Shown: positions 1 through 12,189, numbered from the stretch's first letter. The stretch: 64,000 bases of DNA from Alitta virens (GCA_932294295.1 OW028574.1:31318145-31382144); one strand, 5' to 3'. Numbers and translations are program-made. Notes: generated by a model not told the origin, from the letters alone.

Positions 1-1150
1 GGAATGTTATGCTTTTATTACTTGACATCTCTGCAAAGTGGTGAGTTGGTGATATTATGTTTAAGGGCGGTGCTACAATTGCCACAAGGAGTCTCAGGAC
101 TTCAAGAGCATCACTGCGATATTGTTGTTTAAGCACTGTACTGCAAAATTGTTACGGTGAGTTCTATACATTTGTATGACATGGCTAACACAATGCAATG
201 ATGCCCATCTGGCATAATATTTAATAATGAATACAAGTATTATTCCATAAAGAATGAGAGATGTCAGGAACTTAATCATTAGCTTTACACTAAATCAAAG
301 GTCTGTGTAAATTAACATATGCCTATCATTATGCAGAAAGGCCTACACACAATATATATGTATATTTGATTTGGTGTGTATTTTAACATGGCTATGTGAA
401 ATGTCAATCTGTTTGAGGCATTACATTATTATTCAGGCTACCTTTTTGTGCTGTGCTTTTGGAGGAAAAAGGCTAGTATAATATACAGTGTTTTGGCCGC
501 TTTCTGGGAAGCGCTATTTGAAAGTCCATGAAGCTCTTCCGTGTCAACAAAATTGCAATTTGCCAACACACACATTTTGTAAAAGTCCGGCTGTTGTAAA
601 CACCCCTGTTTCTGCTTTAATATCAGCTAGTTAAATTATTAGCTTAAAAAAATCTGATGGCATACAAGTGGCTGGTGATTACTCAGAAGAATACATCATT
701 GTATTTTTAGAGAAACCATATTGCAAGCTTTGAAATCCCTTTAAAATCATGTATGAATCTCTGAAAATTATGAATGAACTAACCTAAACCATGATTATGT
801 TTTACAGGGATATTACAGAGATTTTAGCTTCGGGTGTGGAGTAAAAGTCACAACAAATGTCTGCCGTCTTAGGCTTTAATGATTTAGTCCATTGTCCAAA
901 TTTGCTTCAACATTCCAGGTATAATTATCCCAAGTGTTATGTGCAAAGACACAATATGCAAAATAGCATTGGTTTGTGTGCAAAGTTAGGCTAAATTTGT
1001 CATCAAGGGGTCGATGCATTCCCATAATGGCACTTATGCATTTTAGTGACAAAATCAAAATCAATGAAGATCCTATACCATACAAGTTGCCCAACATATC
1101 ACACGACTATGTAGTTCTCTTGGTATGCCACCCAAGCAAAAATGCATGCT
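1..1150. other. non-coding, nothing recognised
   Basis: AT-rich sequence. Only short chance open frames occur on either strand, and I see no exon with recognisable protein similarity and splice sites. It could be intergenic or part of an intron of a gene outside the window. Confidence 0.5.
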
Positions 1151-1179
1151 TTGCATGACTTTTTCAGCAATAGTTGCAA

Positions 1180-2226
1180 TTAGCGTTCACATGGCATGCC
1201 AAATCCAGCCACTGTTGAACTTTTTTTTTTTTTGTTATCAAAAGCTCGATGTGTGTCAAACATTGAGCCAAGGATGGCAAGACCAAGTCAAATGTTGCCA
1301 TTTGGTCAGCCATCTGGCAGCATTGTACTTAAAATCAATGAAACTTATGGCTGATTCTCAGGAAGCACACATACAGGTAGTTGCATATGAACTTTTGCGC
1401 AATGTCAAACTGCATTTGCTTGTGCGCAGGTGTGTATCATTCCATAAGTCAAAATCAGATGGTGTGGAAATTTACTTCAACCAATGAACGTTATGGCAGA
1501 TTCAGTCAATTGTCATGATGATTTAGATATTTGTATAAATTTATGTAATATGTCAAACTACATCAGCTTGCGAACAGGTTGTTTTTGCATTCTGTCAGTC
1601 AAAATTCTAATGAGGAAGTAAGCCAAATAAAAAAAGTAAAAAAACACGAAAATGGCAGATTAATAAGGCTACAAATTCAATTTATTTTAATGTTAAGTCA
1701 TAAGTTTCACTTGCCATACAAATTGTTTAACATATGACATTACTTTGTTGTTATTGCAGGACACCTTTCCTGGCGTGCTACCCATGCCAAATCACTTTTT
1801 TGTGTGTGTGACTTCCAAGCAATGCATGAAGCCCAAGTAGCAATATGTAAAGATCCAAAGTTACTGCCTTCATAGCATGCCAAATAAAGCCACTGTTGAA
1901 CCGATTTTGTTGTCATTGGCTCGATGTGCGCCCAACATCAAGGCAACTGGGCAGCTATCTGGTAGCATTGGTATTTCAAATCAATAAAACTTATGGCAAA
2001 TTCAGTAAAGAAGCACACATACAGGTTGCATATGAACTTTTGTCAAACTGCTTTAGCTTGTGCGCCTGTTGGTATCACTGTAGAAGTCTAGAATCAAATG
2101 GTGTGGAAGTAAGCTATGTCCAAATACAGACTATACAAATGATATTTATATATTTATTCATTGTAGAGTCAATGGTGTGGAGGTAAGCTATGTCTAAATA
2201 CGGACTATACAAATGGTATATATATT
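1180..2226. repeat. decayed direct repeat, two long copies plus partial copies
   Basis: A segment of about 300 bases at 1180-1490 recurs in diverged form at 1865-2115. Shared blocks include GCATGCCAAAT, CCACTGTTGAAC, GAAGCACACATACAGG and GCATATGAACTTTTG. A weaker partial copy lies at about 1500-1640. A separate ~55 bp block starting at the shared TGGTGTGGA motif is repeated at 2097-2155 and 2171-2226. Open frames across the copies look similar only because the DNA is repeated; nothing supports a protein. Confidence 0.6.
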
Positions 2227-2229
2227 TAA

Positions 2230-4436
2230 AAGGTTCAAATAAAAATTGTATGTGTAAGTTATAAGCTAAACCTGCATTCAAAGCTCCTCCAAAAAGCAGA
2301 ATCAAATAAAGTTACACAGGATAATTTTCTAAAATTTAGTAGGGCATTTATCCCAGTGATTACAACATGTCACATTACAAAATATGACAAACCTTACTTT
2401 GTACTGCTTTAGCAATGCAAACTAATTTCTAAACTTTAAGAGACAGCCAATGCATATACAGATTTCATAACTGACCATGTTTATGGTAGCATTGTTCAGA
2501 CATGCATGACTGTACGCAACTGCAAATTACCAGGTAAACTGAGCTTAGGCCACTTTTCAACTGCAATTCATGAATCAATGAATTCACACTTAACACTAAC
2601 CTTATTAATCCATTAGAATTAACATGCAGATACAAATATGTACTGCCTCAGTAATTGAATTTTAATTCGATATCCATAAAAAATGTCATATAAAAACTGC
2701 TTTTATTATTATCAATTTCTTCACTTAGGTATAATATTCATAGATATAATATTGTAGTACATTTTGTCTCATTTGCATATTAGCCAAAATATCAATAAAG
2801 AGTATGTAGTTTAAAATAAGCTAATATTAAATGGGTACAATATACTGATACACTGAAGTTTCAGGCTCTTCTAGGAGTAAATCTCCTTTTAGAGCCTTCC
2901 ATGACAAAAAAATTCTAAAAACATTAAATATTGTAAATGCAACACATCTAATATCGATATGCAGTATTTAGAATGTTATGTTGACATAAGGGTTTAGTGA
3001 CCCACCTCTGCTGTGAGCTCAAGTCCATATTGATTGCAATTAACACATCACTGGTACCACAAATTAACCCTAGATGGCAGTAGCTCTATACTGTCATAAA
3101 CCTTTAAAAAGTAGTGAAAAGGAGAGAGTGATTCAGAGGAAGTCTAAGGGAGAGAAGTGGCTGATTCTTTAATCTCTTTACTCAAAGGTAGTACTACTTT
3201 TATTGTGATTTGTGCTAAGCACTTCACTAATTAGTACCTAATCTTTATAAATGTGCAAAATCATATTGCAGCACATTTCTTATTTTGCTCCCATAATAAG
3301 TTCAGAGATCTATAGTAAAAAAAATTACACTTAGGCCAAAATTCATTGTGTATTTTTCAAAAAAATTGCTGAGGGTATTCTGCCGCAGCAGTCTATGTTT
3401 TTTAAAGGGATTGTAAGCTTGTGCTCATCCTTCACAGGATACGTATAAATGGTTGTATTGAATGTGCTTTATACTGGGAGATATAAAATTCAATCCAATT
3501 TAATATAACCATCTAATCTATCAATCTACCTAATCAATCTAATCAAACCAATCAATCTTATCAGAATAAGCATACTAATATTCTAAGTTATAATGAGTTA
3601 CTTGAAGTAATATAACTTACACACATTTAAACCTTCATAAGTAGTAGATTACACATTTGATAAAATTAAAAAGTCTTCACAAAAGAATGAAAAGGAAGCA
3701 TTTATTGTATAGGTCAATACCAGTTTATGTAGTTGAACCATACTTCTATGGTTGAACTATCAGAACATGGCATCAAGATATAGGCCCTTACAGTTGCCAT
3801 GCATAGTCCATACTGACCTAAGATCTTGCAAATAAAAATATGAAAGAGCCAGAAAATCTTTTACCCACCCACTCTCCACCCTCTAGCTCCAATCCAGCGA
3901 TCGTTCTAATTGCAAATGCTTAGAATGCTGTTAATACTAAGTTAGTAATTAAATCAGGTATCATTTTTACTTAAGCATTCTATGCATTTGCATTATAATG
4001 AATGTAATAATTTTCAAAGTACTGCAAAATTTTGGAATTAAATTGGCTTAAAAATAGGTAGGCCTATACTGCAAATCCATGAAATATGCTCTCAAAAACA
4101 TGTCTAGAACATCGATAACAAATAATAATTAAATAGGTCCAATAATGTAAGTAATTAAGACACAGGTAAAATTCTGAACCTCACCCATATGCGCGAAATC
4201 ATCCTAAACTGAAATTTCAAATTGGCAAAACTAGATTAGCCGATCGGCAAAACTGTAAACAATTAAAGTTAAACAAAAATAACAGTTAGCAAATTAAAAC
4301 TGTGAACAATACAAGTAATAACTTTAAGTAATGTTTTTAAGGCACAGGGCATTAAGTTCCCATCTAAATGCATCTTAGTTCGTTCTATTTTAATAAATTT
4401 ACAGGTCTTTCATATACACCTCTGATAGTGTACGAA

Positions 4437-4470
<34 letters not shown>

Positions 4471-4610
4471 TTTTTTTAAGGAAGGTTGTTTAGAGGGTCA
4501 TAAAACCACATCAATATGTGATTACGTCACATGCAGGATTGACCAGACAACATATCGGGATTTTTTAACATTCCTGCTATTAGTTTTTTTTTAATGTACC
4601 TAAATACTTT
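2230..4610. other. non-coding, nothing recognised
   Basis: AT-rich stretch of about 2.4 kb with no convincing exon, RNA gene or element ends. It contains a TA/poly-T simple repeat at 4437-4480. Confidence 0.5.
4437..4480. repeat. TA dinucleotide run followed by poly-T
   Basis: A short alternating TA tract runs directly into about two dozen T residues. Confidence 0.85.
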
Positions 4611-4790
4611 TAGTATTCTACGGAGCCCCTAAGAGGACATGACAAAAAATATAAAAAAATATAAATATATATATATAAAAAAATTTCCATGCGCACGAGT
4701 TAATTAAAAACTAAAAATTTCCCGTGTGCATGAGTGAATTTAAGAAAAATATATTTTTTTCCCGTTGCACGAGTTAATTAAGTCGTGCGC

Positions 4791-4868
4791 ACGAGAAAAC
4801 ATTTGGTGCGCACAAGAAACATTTGGTGTGCACGAGAAACATTTGGTGTGCACGAGAAACGTTTTGTG
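4791..4868. repeat. short tandem array, 19-bp unit
   Basis: Four consecutive copies of a unit resembling GTGTGCACGAGAAACATTTG lie in the left subterminal region of the 4620-6596 element. Inverted relatives occur at about 6420-6490. They are candidate transposase-binding repeats. Confidence 0.75.
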
Positions 4869-4957
4869 CACCCTGCAAAGTCTAGAGGAATCAAGTATGG
4901 CAGCTTATCAGAACGTATTTCTCATGTGGGCTTACTCAGAGCGAAATTATTGAGACA

Positions 4958-5158
4958 ATGGCTTTCCTTCATAACATCTCCATTAGCAAGAGACATCTTA
5001 GACGGATTCTGGCCCGTCTAAACCTGAAAAAGCATTCCTACTGTGAGTTGGGTGTGGCATACCAGCTGCGCACATCAGGTATGCTGCATGGGTATCGTTG
5101 GATGCACACAAAATGTATTGAGGCTGGAATAAATGTGCAGAAAGAAGCTGTGCTCTAA
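4958..5158 (+). pseudogene. transposase/integrase N-terminal fragment
   Basis: A 66-residue open frame contains ISKRHLRRILARLNL, followed by GYRWMHTKC. This layout matches the helix-turn-helix N-terminal region of a widespread metazoan transposon-encoded integrase-like family, where a SLRTLKRRLK-type helix is followed by a GYRTMW-type motif, before an rve/DDE core. Here the frame stops just where the DDE core should begin, and a minisatellite starts about 30 bases later. It lies inside the 4620-6596 TIR element, so it is most simply the relic of that element's own transposase. The family match is from memory of the motif pattern, not from a search. Confidence 0.5.
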
Positions 5159-5189
5159 TTCTTTCTGAACTTGACAGACATATTGATGG

Positions 5190-5600
5190 TATATCAATTG
5201 GTCAATAATCAATCAATCAATCAATCAATTACACATTTAGATGGTATATCAATTGGTCAATAATTAATCAATCACACATTTAGATGGTATATCAATTGGT
5301 CAATATAATCAATCAATCACAATATAGATGGTATATCAATTGGTCAATAATAAATCAATCAATCACACATTAAGATGGTATATCAATTGGTCAATAATCA
5401 ATCAATCACACATATAGATGGTATATCAATTGGTCAATAATCAATCAATCAATCAATCACACAGTTAGATGGTATATCAATTGGTCAATAATCAATCAAT
5501 CACACATATAGATGGTATATCAATTATTCAATAATCAATCAATCAATCACACATGTAAATGGTATATCAATTGGTCAATCAATCTATCAATCAATCTATC
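5190..5600. repeat. minisatellite, roughly 45-60 bp unit
   Basis: About eight imperfect tandem copies of a unit containing GATGGTATATCAATTGGTCA followed by AATCAATCAATCACACAT. Units vary through expansion of the AATC tetranucleotide. The array lies inside the 4620-6596 element. Confidence 0.9.
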
Positions 5601-5655
5601 TACCTGTCAATCTATCTATCTACCTACCTACCTACCTATCTATCTATCTATGTGT
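5580..5655. repeat. CTAT/CTAC tetranucleotide microsatellite
   Basis: Alternating blocks of ATCT and ACCT tetranucleotides follow the minisatellite directly. Confidence 0.85.
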
Positions 5656-6603
5656 GTATAAGTATTTTACTAGATATATGTATATGATTATTGAATTTAC
5701 AGAGCAGTACAAATACATGTACGTATACAAGATTGCCATCTTTTGGTAGAACATGTAATTGCATGTACTTAATTGAAAACACCATCTTTCTTGCACTTTT
5801 AGTTGCTGAAATACAACACAATACATTTTTGCAATTAAGATATATCCAATGAACTTTCTGACATCTGTCCTAATTGGCTGGGGTCACTGAGTACACTTCA
5901 CTACAGAGGGCTTGGCCATTGAATGGAACAGCATTTTTAACTCCTGATAAAGAAAAACTATTAGGCCTAGATAAATAACCATGATAGAAGTGGTAAAACA
6001 AAATTACCTTGTTCTGATGAAGGGCAAAACATTGTTCTAAAAAGTATAATTAAAATTGGTAATCAGGCAAACATAGTATTCCAGACAATGGTTGAGAGGG
6101 GGCCCAGAGAAAATTAGTCATGGACTCCAGCCAAAAACTGTCTTGGCACCCCCCAAGTTCTCAAGGAGCAGAGACCTATGCATTTTGCATTTAGTTTTTT
6201 TTTTTATGACTTCGGCCACCCTATCTTTATCCAAAACAGTGCCCACACCATGCACTCCTATTAATACTGACCTGATCACTTTCAGCTCTTTCTGCAACAT
6301 CTTTCAGGCCCCGGTCCTCTAAGAAGCCAAAGACCTTCCTCCTTATTAAGCTGGACATTTTGAACGGAAGCACGCGGCAACATTCCCCCATTCATGAGCA
6401 TGTTATTCCCGTGCACAGGCATTTTTCCCGTGCGCACGCGTTTTCCCCGTACGCACAAAATGTTTCTCATGCGCACAAAATGTTTTTTTTTCTTTAATTT
6501 ACTTGTGCACACAGGAAAGAAATATATTTTCCTTTAATTAACTGGCGCAAGAGAAGATTTAATTTTTTTCTGCCATGTCCTCTAAGGGGCTCCGTTGTAT
6601 TCT

Positions 6604-8245
6604 GTAATTTGCAGCCGAAAAAAAAACAGAGTCTTTCAGAAAAATGTGACATGTTTTGTAAATCTAAGAATAATTCAAATCCAAATTTAAAAAAATATAA
6701 TCATGTTTAATTTTTCACATTAACATAAAAAATTTACAGGTTTAGTGAGTGTAGCATTTTTGACTGCATATCTGCTGTTTAAAATAGTTTGAGACATAAT
6801 TTCATTTCAACATTGACCTATTTGTAATTACTTGAAATTAATTACAGTGTACAGTTTCAAATATAATCAGCTATCAGGAACATAAAGAGCAATTGACAAA
6901 TTGAATTTGTGTAATTACACTGTTCACTTAAGAAAGAGTGAGAACAGTGAGTGTGTGCGGCCAGTTTCATTCATTTTATAGTTCAGAGCGTGGGTGTGTC
7001 ACCCAACTGGCCAATCATAGCCAGTTGCATGCAATGCAATGGAGTGACAACTGCCACACTGACATACAACAGCAGCATCACAAGCACGAATTCATGATGG
7101 ATTTTTGTTAACAGCCAAAGCACCATAGTTACCATTCAAATCACATTAGTTTTCATAGGAATGAAATAATGTAAGTAGATATTAAGCTTTTGTTCAGTTG
7201 CTAGGCATTTTACATGATGGGCCTCCAACAGATATTTGTTGAAAACCTTCACAAGCTTTCACCCCAAAGACCAAAATGAACCATGCCAATTTCCGTGAAA
7301 TCAGACTAACATGGATGAGTCCACTGATGTTTGAGGGGGGACTGTTAAGATTTAATAAATGCCTTGGTACAATAAAACCAGCCACTTTTGACATATGTAT
7401 TCAAAGAACAAATGTACCATAGTTAGGTTATTTAAGCCATTTTCAAAGGATGTGAAAATCAATGATCTGGCCACAGCTTAAATGTACACAAACATTTGTG
7501 ATGTCACTGGCAATCTTCACAAGGCTCAGAATATTATTTGTAACACCAATCTTAGTAAGTATCTATATCTCTATGAGTTCTGCTAAATATAGGATATGTT
7601 ATGTATTAAGAAATTTATCAAGGCAAAAATCATATATGATATATATATTCTTTTTTACCCCATATAAGAAGCACAGTCCATCTTATTTTACGGTATGGCT
7701 AATTTCTATCAGTTGCAGTAACTTAAATCAGTTTTTCAGATGAGTTAGTCCCATGAACTTGCAAAACAGCAAAACCTTCTTGACAATATAACAAGCAGTA
7801 TCCAGCATGCAATGCAGTTCACTAGATGAAGTAAAGGGTAAAATTAATATTTAGATTTAACATACCACAAAATTTTGCAATATAAAATCAAAGATTAAAA
7901 GATTACAAGATACAATTAATTTTGTGATAAAATAGCAAGTGCATGTGTGTGATGCTGATTGATATGAGTGCCAAGATCCAAGACCAATGTGAATGTCATG
8001 TTGAATTTTTTCAACATCAACACTTAATAGAGAAGAAACTTTCTTTGTAGCCTTGAAATGATCCTGACATTAACAATATAGTTATTAGAAGAAAAGTTAA
8101 ACTATCCTAATGAAGACTCAGTTGTGACATTTACAACAGGTGTTTTTGCATTATCTTGTAATCTCACTTAGAATGATGCTAGTAATAATACAACTAAATT
8201 AGGAACTGACGTCAAGAGGGCTGACTTAACACAAATTCAAAGTGC
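6604..8245. other. non-coding, nothing recognised
   Basis: About 1.6 kb of AT-rich sequence between the small TIR element and the Polinton target site. No supported exon, RNA gene or element end was found. Confidence 0.5.
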
Positions 8246-8251
8246 CTCATT
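8246..8251. repeat. Polinton target-site duplication, left copy
   Basis: CTCATT abuts the outer left TIR and is repeated exactly at 35025-35030. Confidence 0.95.
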
Positions 8252-8598
8252 AGTAGTATAGTACCATACCCTCTGAGCCCCGGGAATAGTGAAGCTGTTA
8301 GGGTGCTTGCCTGCTCGGTGCTTGCCTGCTCGGTCACCCTTCATTGATTTTCTTTTGTCCCGGATCAAAAGCCATCAATGGTCATTGATTTTCTTTTGTC
8401 CTAGATCAAAGCCATTCACCCCATCATTGATTTTCTATAGAACAGAGCACCTGTGGTGGGGTAATTAATTGGACACCCTGTCAACTCCATCTCGTCCTAG
8501 GAAACCCCCCCTAATCTAAAAATAGACAGGGCGCATCATTTTCTAAAAATAGCCTATGAGGTAATGGGAAATAGGGGGAGCCAGTGTAGCCCTCCAGC
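8252..8598 (+). repeat. outer Polinton left terminal inverted repeat
   Basis: About 346 bp match the reverse complement of 34679-35024 with only a few differences. Within it, a 15-bp segment (GTGCTTGCCTGCTCG) is tandemly duplicated near 8303-8332. A longer module with CATTGATTTTCTTTTGTCC followed by a GATCAAAGCCAT motif is repeated twice. In relatives these ends carry the replication origin for protein-primed synthesis; that role is inferred here. Confidence 0.93.
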
Positions 8599-8611
8599 AG
8601 GCTCCCTACAA

Positions 8612-8617
8612 TATAAA
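8612..8617 (+). promoter_or_regulatory. TATA box for the PC4-like gene
   Basis: TATAAA lies 48 bases upstream of the ATG at 8660, just inside the left TIR. The ATPase gene has the same motif at almost the same distance, which supports short-leader promoters. Confidence 0.5.
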
Positions 8618-8659
8618 GCCCCATCACCCCCACTCTCAGCACTCAAACTGCTTCTAACC

Positions 8660-9160
8660 ATGGCTACGACGAGCTCCTCCTATTATGCTATGACCACCCA
8701 ACCGGGTGAATGGTCAACCTATGTCCTCGTCATAGGTCATAGGAGGAGCGTTAGGGTGCGATCATTCCCAGAAGGAATGACAATTTATCGCCCTGATGTA
8801 GAAGCAAGCGATTTGAGAAAATACTCAATCACACTGGGGTGTGGTTCAGTCAAAGTTATGAACAAATTCTTTGACGAAATACGTCATGCCATGGATGAAT
8901 GTAAATCTGAGCAAATGACAGAGGAATTCGTTCTCCCTTTGGGTGATATGATTTTCCTCCAAATCAAGCCAGATTACAAATGCCTCACAATTCATCAATT
9001 CTACAAAAGAAAAGACGATCCAACACCATTGCCGGGTATACCTGGTGTTTCATTAAAATTTCAGGAATTCATCAATCTGGATCCAGAATGGACCGAATTG
9101 TTGGATTGTGTGCGTTATGAAAATGCAGAGATTTGTCAATTCGAAAATCCAAAAAAATAA
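8660..9160 (+). CDS. PC4-like (p15 coactivator/ssDNA-binding) protein
   Basis: The product is 166 residues from the ATG at 8660. A longer in-frame ATG at 8564 lies inside the TIR and upstream of the TATA box, so I prefer 8660 (context ACCATGG). The protein has two segments with alternating strand-like patterns. The C-terminal part (HQFYKRKDD, then GIPGVSLKFQEF) resembles the beta-strand/loop and final amphipathic helix of PC4-type transcriptional coactivators, small proteins that bind single-stranded DNA. Such a protein could help viral transcription or coat displaced strands during protein-primed replication. The frame is intact. It is the first gene inside the left TIR, just ahead of the ATPase. 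The fold assignment is inference from pattern; function is not certain. Confidence 0.5.
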   Translation: MATTSSSYYAMTTQPGEWSTYVLVIGHRRSVRVRSFPEGMTIYRPDVEASDLRKYSITLGCGSVKVMNKFFDEIRHAMDECKSEQMTEEFVLPLGDMIFLQIKPDYKCLTIHQFYKRKDDPTPLPGIPGVSLKFQEFINLDPEWTELLDCVRYENAEICQFENPKK

Positions 9161-9773
9161 CAAAATCTGTCAGAAATGTTTCTAGTGCTCCCATCATGAA
9201 AAATTTATAAAATAACCCTTTTCTCACTGGGTTAAAAAAAATTTTAAAACCCTCCAATTCTAAAAAAAATCAGCAAAATGGCTGTACAAAATTATGATGT
9301 CACAAGCTTGCATTCACGTCGCGACATTGTAAAACAGGTTACACATTATTGTTGCTTTTACAAGACTGTGTAACTTGTTGACTGAAAGCTTCAAAACTGA
9401 CAGTTCCATCCCAACAATCAATTCAAAGCCCACCACCGATCCTTTCTATCAATCATTTTCATTCCATTCATGGTCAAATAAAGTTTTCATCTCATCCCAC
9501 TAGTTGTTGAGAATACTGATTAAATGAGAATAGTAATCAATGAGTTGGAATCTGTTATACTTCAACTCTTTTGATAACCAACTCCCCCAAATAGCTGTTT
9601 AGTGGTTGTGAGGGTTTTTCGCTGTTAGGGGTTCAACCAGCCATGGTTTGTCTTGATAATGCTTTTTTGTACGGTTGAAAGCATTCTAGAACGTAGCTTA
9701 TCGCACTGCTGCACACTGCTGCACACTGCTCTGCACACTGCTCAATGTATAATTCCGTAGTCTGGGAGTTTGT
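9161..9773. other. Polinton intergenic region with short tandem repeat
   Basis: No gene is seen. An imperfect ~11-bp array (CTGCTGCACA-like) occupies about 9703-9742. A block around 9280-9530, with TGTCACAAGCTTGCAT and CATGGTCAAATAAAGTTTTCAT motifs, recurs in both arms of the nested element near 12040-12260 and, inverted, 15710-15930. It is therefore a conserved non-coding module of this Polinton family. Confidence 0.6.
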
Positions 9774-9780
9774 TATAAAA
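9774..9780 (+). promoter_or_regulatory. TATA box for the packaging ATPase gene
   Basis: TATAAAA is followed by an ATG 46 bases downstream (9826), matching the spacing at the PC4-like gene. Confidence 0.5.
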
Positions 9781-9825
9781 GTGCTAATATACAAAATATC
9801 TTAACATTTATTCACAAGTTGTGCT

Positions 9826-10116
9826 ATGGTAAACATGTTGGGATTTGAACCCGGATCCACACATATCCTATTTGGTCAGTCAGGATCGGGAAAGACTAAT
9901 TTTATAAAGCGAATACTACAAAATAAGGAGCATTTATTCGGTGAACAACCACCATCTATTATAAAATATTACTACGGTATCTGGCAAAATACGTATGACC
10001 AAATACAAGAAATCATAGAAAACATTAGTTTTCAGCAAGGATTACCTACTGAAGACGAATTGTTAGCATTTACTGATCCAGAAAAACATAGTTTGATAAT
10101 TGTGGATGATCTCATG
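9826..10116 (+). pseudogene. packaging ATPase (A32/FtsK type), 5' part
   Basis: This is the first 97 codons of the Polinton genome-packaging ATPase, which pumps DNA into the capsid. Walker A GQSGSGKT is at residues 17-24. The Walker B stretch (hydrophobic LIIV followed by two Asp) is at residues 90-95, just before the break. Right after Walker B the gene is interrupted by the nested element that starts at 10117. The frame runs into foreign sequence and stops at 10132-10134. The remaining codons resume at 17846 in the same frame once the 6-bp duplication is allowed for. This is a textbook insertional disruption: clean ends, TSD CTCATG, no loss of coding bases. Confidence 0.93.
10111..10116. 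repeat. nested element TSD, left copy
   Basis: CTCATG at the end of the 5' ATPase part is repeated at 17840-17845. Confidence 0.95.
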
Positions 10117-11642
10117 AGTAGTATAAGGAGGTAGCCGATAGACATCAAAGGGAATCCACTTGACTTTTGGTGAAACGGAGCTGCAAAGCTGCTCGGGTGC
10201 TTGCCTGTTCGGTCACCCTTCATTGATTTTCTTTTGTCCCGGATCAAAAGCCATCAATGCGTCATTGATTTTCTTTTGTCCTAGATCAAAGCCATTCATT
10301 GATTTTCTATAGAGCAGGACTGGAGCACCTGTGGTGGGGTAATTAATTGGACACCCTGTCAACTCCATCTTGTCATAGGAAACCCCCTAATCTAAAAATA
10401 GACAGGGTGCATCATTTTCTAAAATTATCCTATGAGGTAATGGGAAATAGGGGGAGCCAGTGTAGCCCTCCAGCTGGCCCCCCTCCATTGTAATCCATTG
10501 CAGCCTGTTGTAGCATGCTGTAGTCTATGGTGCAATACTTGGAAACCCCCTATTCTAAAAATAGAAATGACTTTTTACCCCTCCAGAAGCAGCCCCTGGG
10601 GTGACACTTTTACCCCATTCTTTTAAACAATTAATGTTCACTTAAATGATATTTATTACAACTGATTGGAAATTGAACTTAAGATAGCTTGAAGGGTGTA
10701 TTCCTGCTATTAATATTGATATTAAGATCTTTAGATTTACAATATTTCAAAACTGTGAATAAAAGTAAAAATATCCTAGAATAACTATGTTATTATCATA
10801 AGATATGCGCATCTTGTCCAAGTGTGCTATCATTTGTTAGTTAATATAGTAGTGTGCATATATATCAATTATGAGGTTTACTAAAAGGTTTGACCAAATT
10901 TCTCTCATTTACTGTTATTTTCATATCAAAGGGGCAAAACCCCTTCTTGAGAAATTGATACCATGTGACATAGCCCCCCTAGGAAGGAAGGGTGAAGATC
11001 TCTAGATAGTTGAGGGATTTACAGTGAAACTTTTCATTTAAGAATATCCAAATATCAAAATCCCCTCAATATTAAGACCCCTTTGCAAAACTATAAACTT
11101 ACTAAATATCCCAGAATTAAGACCTCCATGATAATAAGTCCACTTCAAACCATTTCAGTGATTACCTAGAGTGAAAACATAACTGGGGTTCCACTCAGTG
11201 GTTCCACTGTAGTTAAAATATCAATGCAGGTAGTTGTGTACATCAAACATAAAGGATATCATATTAGGAATTTTGAGATTTAATGCTAGTTTAAGAGTTC
11301 ATGTACTGGAAGGTAAGTTTATTTGTCTCATTTATGCTATTTTCATATTAAAGACAAAGCTAAACGGTTTACAATACATATACACACTGATACATGAAAG
11401 ATTAAGGAAGTTTTCTGTTACAGTATAGCTCAGTATATCCAAGATTTGAAAATTAAAAACCCACTGTTTGGTTCTGTGCATATAATGACAAGAATCAAGA
11501 ACTACAGAACTCTCTAGTTCCTGATTGATATTTTTGAGAGGTGTGCAGTATTTACCCCATTCTCTTGAAAATTAATATTAAAATAATTCGGGTAGCATAT
11601 ATATTATAATTGATCAGAAGTTTAGCCTAGCAAAACAGACTT

Positions 11643-11935
11643 CAACAGTTACAAACACATCTTCATTGTGGAAAATGTTTCACACAATTCAATGACAGAC
11701 ATTCTCAAGAATTACATCAAAGCAATTGTCAAGGTAATGTTGCATATCCAACTCAAACAACCACTCAATCGCGTGTTCCAACTCCTCAAATCAGTCAACC
11801 GGTGCATTGCAAATGCTATATTTGTAATGTTTGTGGTAAATCTTTCACCACTAGCTTTAAGAGGAATACCCATCAAAAGAAATGTACAGGAATCAAAGAA
11901 TGCGTACTTTGTCATACACAATTTTAAAATGTTTT
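11643..11935 (+). pseudogene. Polinton C2H2 zinc-finger gene fragment (left arm)
   Basis: The frame contains HCGKCFTQF, an ELHQSNCQGN motif and NVCGKSFTTSFKRNTHQKKC. These correspond to the first finger and the repeated finger unit of the outer element's large zinc-finger ORF (33168-34568). The Q-rich and VQP linker regions of the outer gene are absent and the frame is truncated. A short second relic of the finger repeat lies near 12345-12400. Confidence 0.8.
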
Positions 11936-12189
11936 TGGTGAACCCCTAGCAAAGAAATAACCTTTTTTGAGGTTAAAAATTCTTTTTTTTTTAAAATCCC
12001 ACCAAGTAAACAAAATTAGCAAAATAGCTGATCAAAATTGTGGTGTCACAAGCTTGCATATGCGCCGCGACATTGTTAAAACAGGTTACACATTTGTGTA
12101 ACTTGTGAACTGAAAGCTTCAAACTGGCAATTCTAAGCTATAAAAGCAACACTTTCACTCCATTTCTACAAATCAAATCCCCACCACCA

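Larger units (their letters stand above)
4613..6603. mobile_element. TIR DNA transposon remnant with 7-bp TSD
   Basis: The left end, ACGGAGCCCCTAAGAGGACA at 4620, is matched in reverse complement by AACGGAGCCCCTTAGAGGAC read inward from 6596. The direct repeat GTATTCT flanks both ends (4613-4619 and 6597-6603). Subterminal regions carry several copies of a CGTGCGCACGAG-like motif in opposite orientation at the two ends (about 4690-4870 and 6410-6560). The interior holds a transposase/integrase-like fragment and a minisatellite. I see the ends and TSD directly. Superfamily assignment is left open. Confidence 0.75.

Noticed and set aside
5190..5600. CRISPR-like regular repeats
   Set aside because: Units are contiguous with no unique spacers and vary by tetranucleotide expansion; it is a minisatellite in an animal genome.
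6118..6512. gene on the minus strand inside the small TIR element
   Set aside because: Two short overlapping frames in different phases with no recognisable domain; the upper part reads through subterminal repeats.
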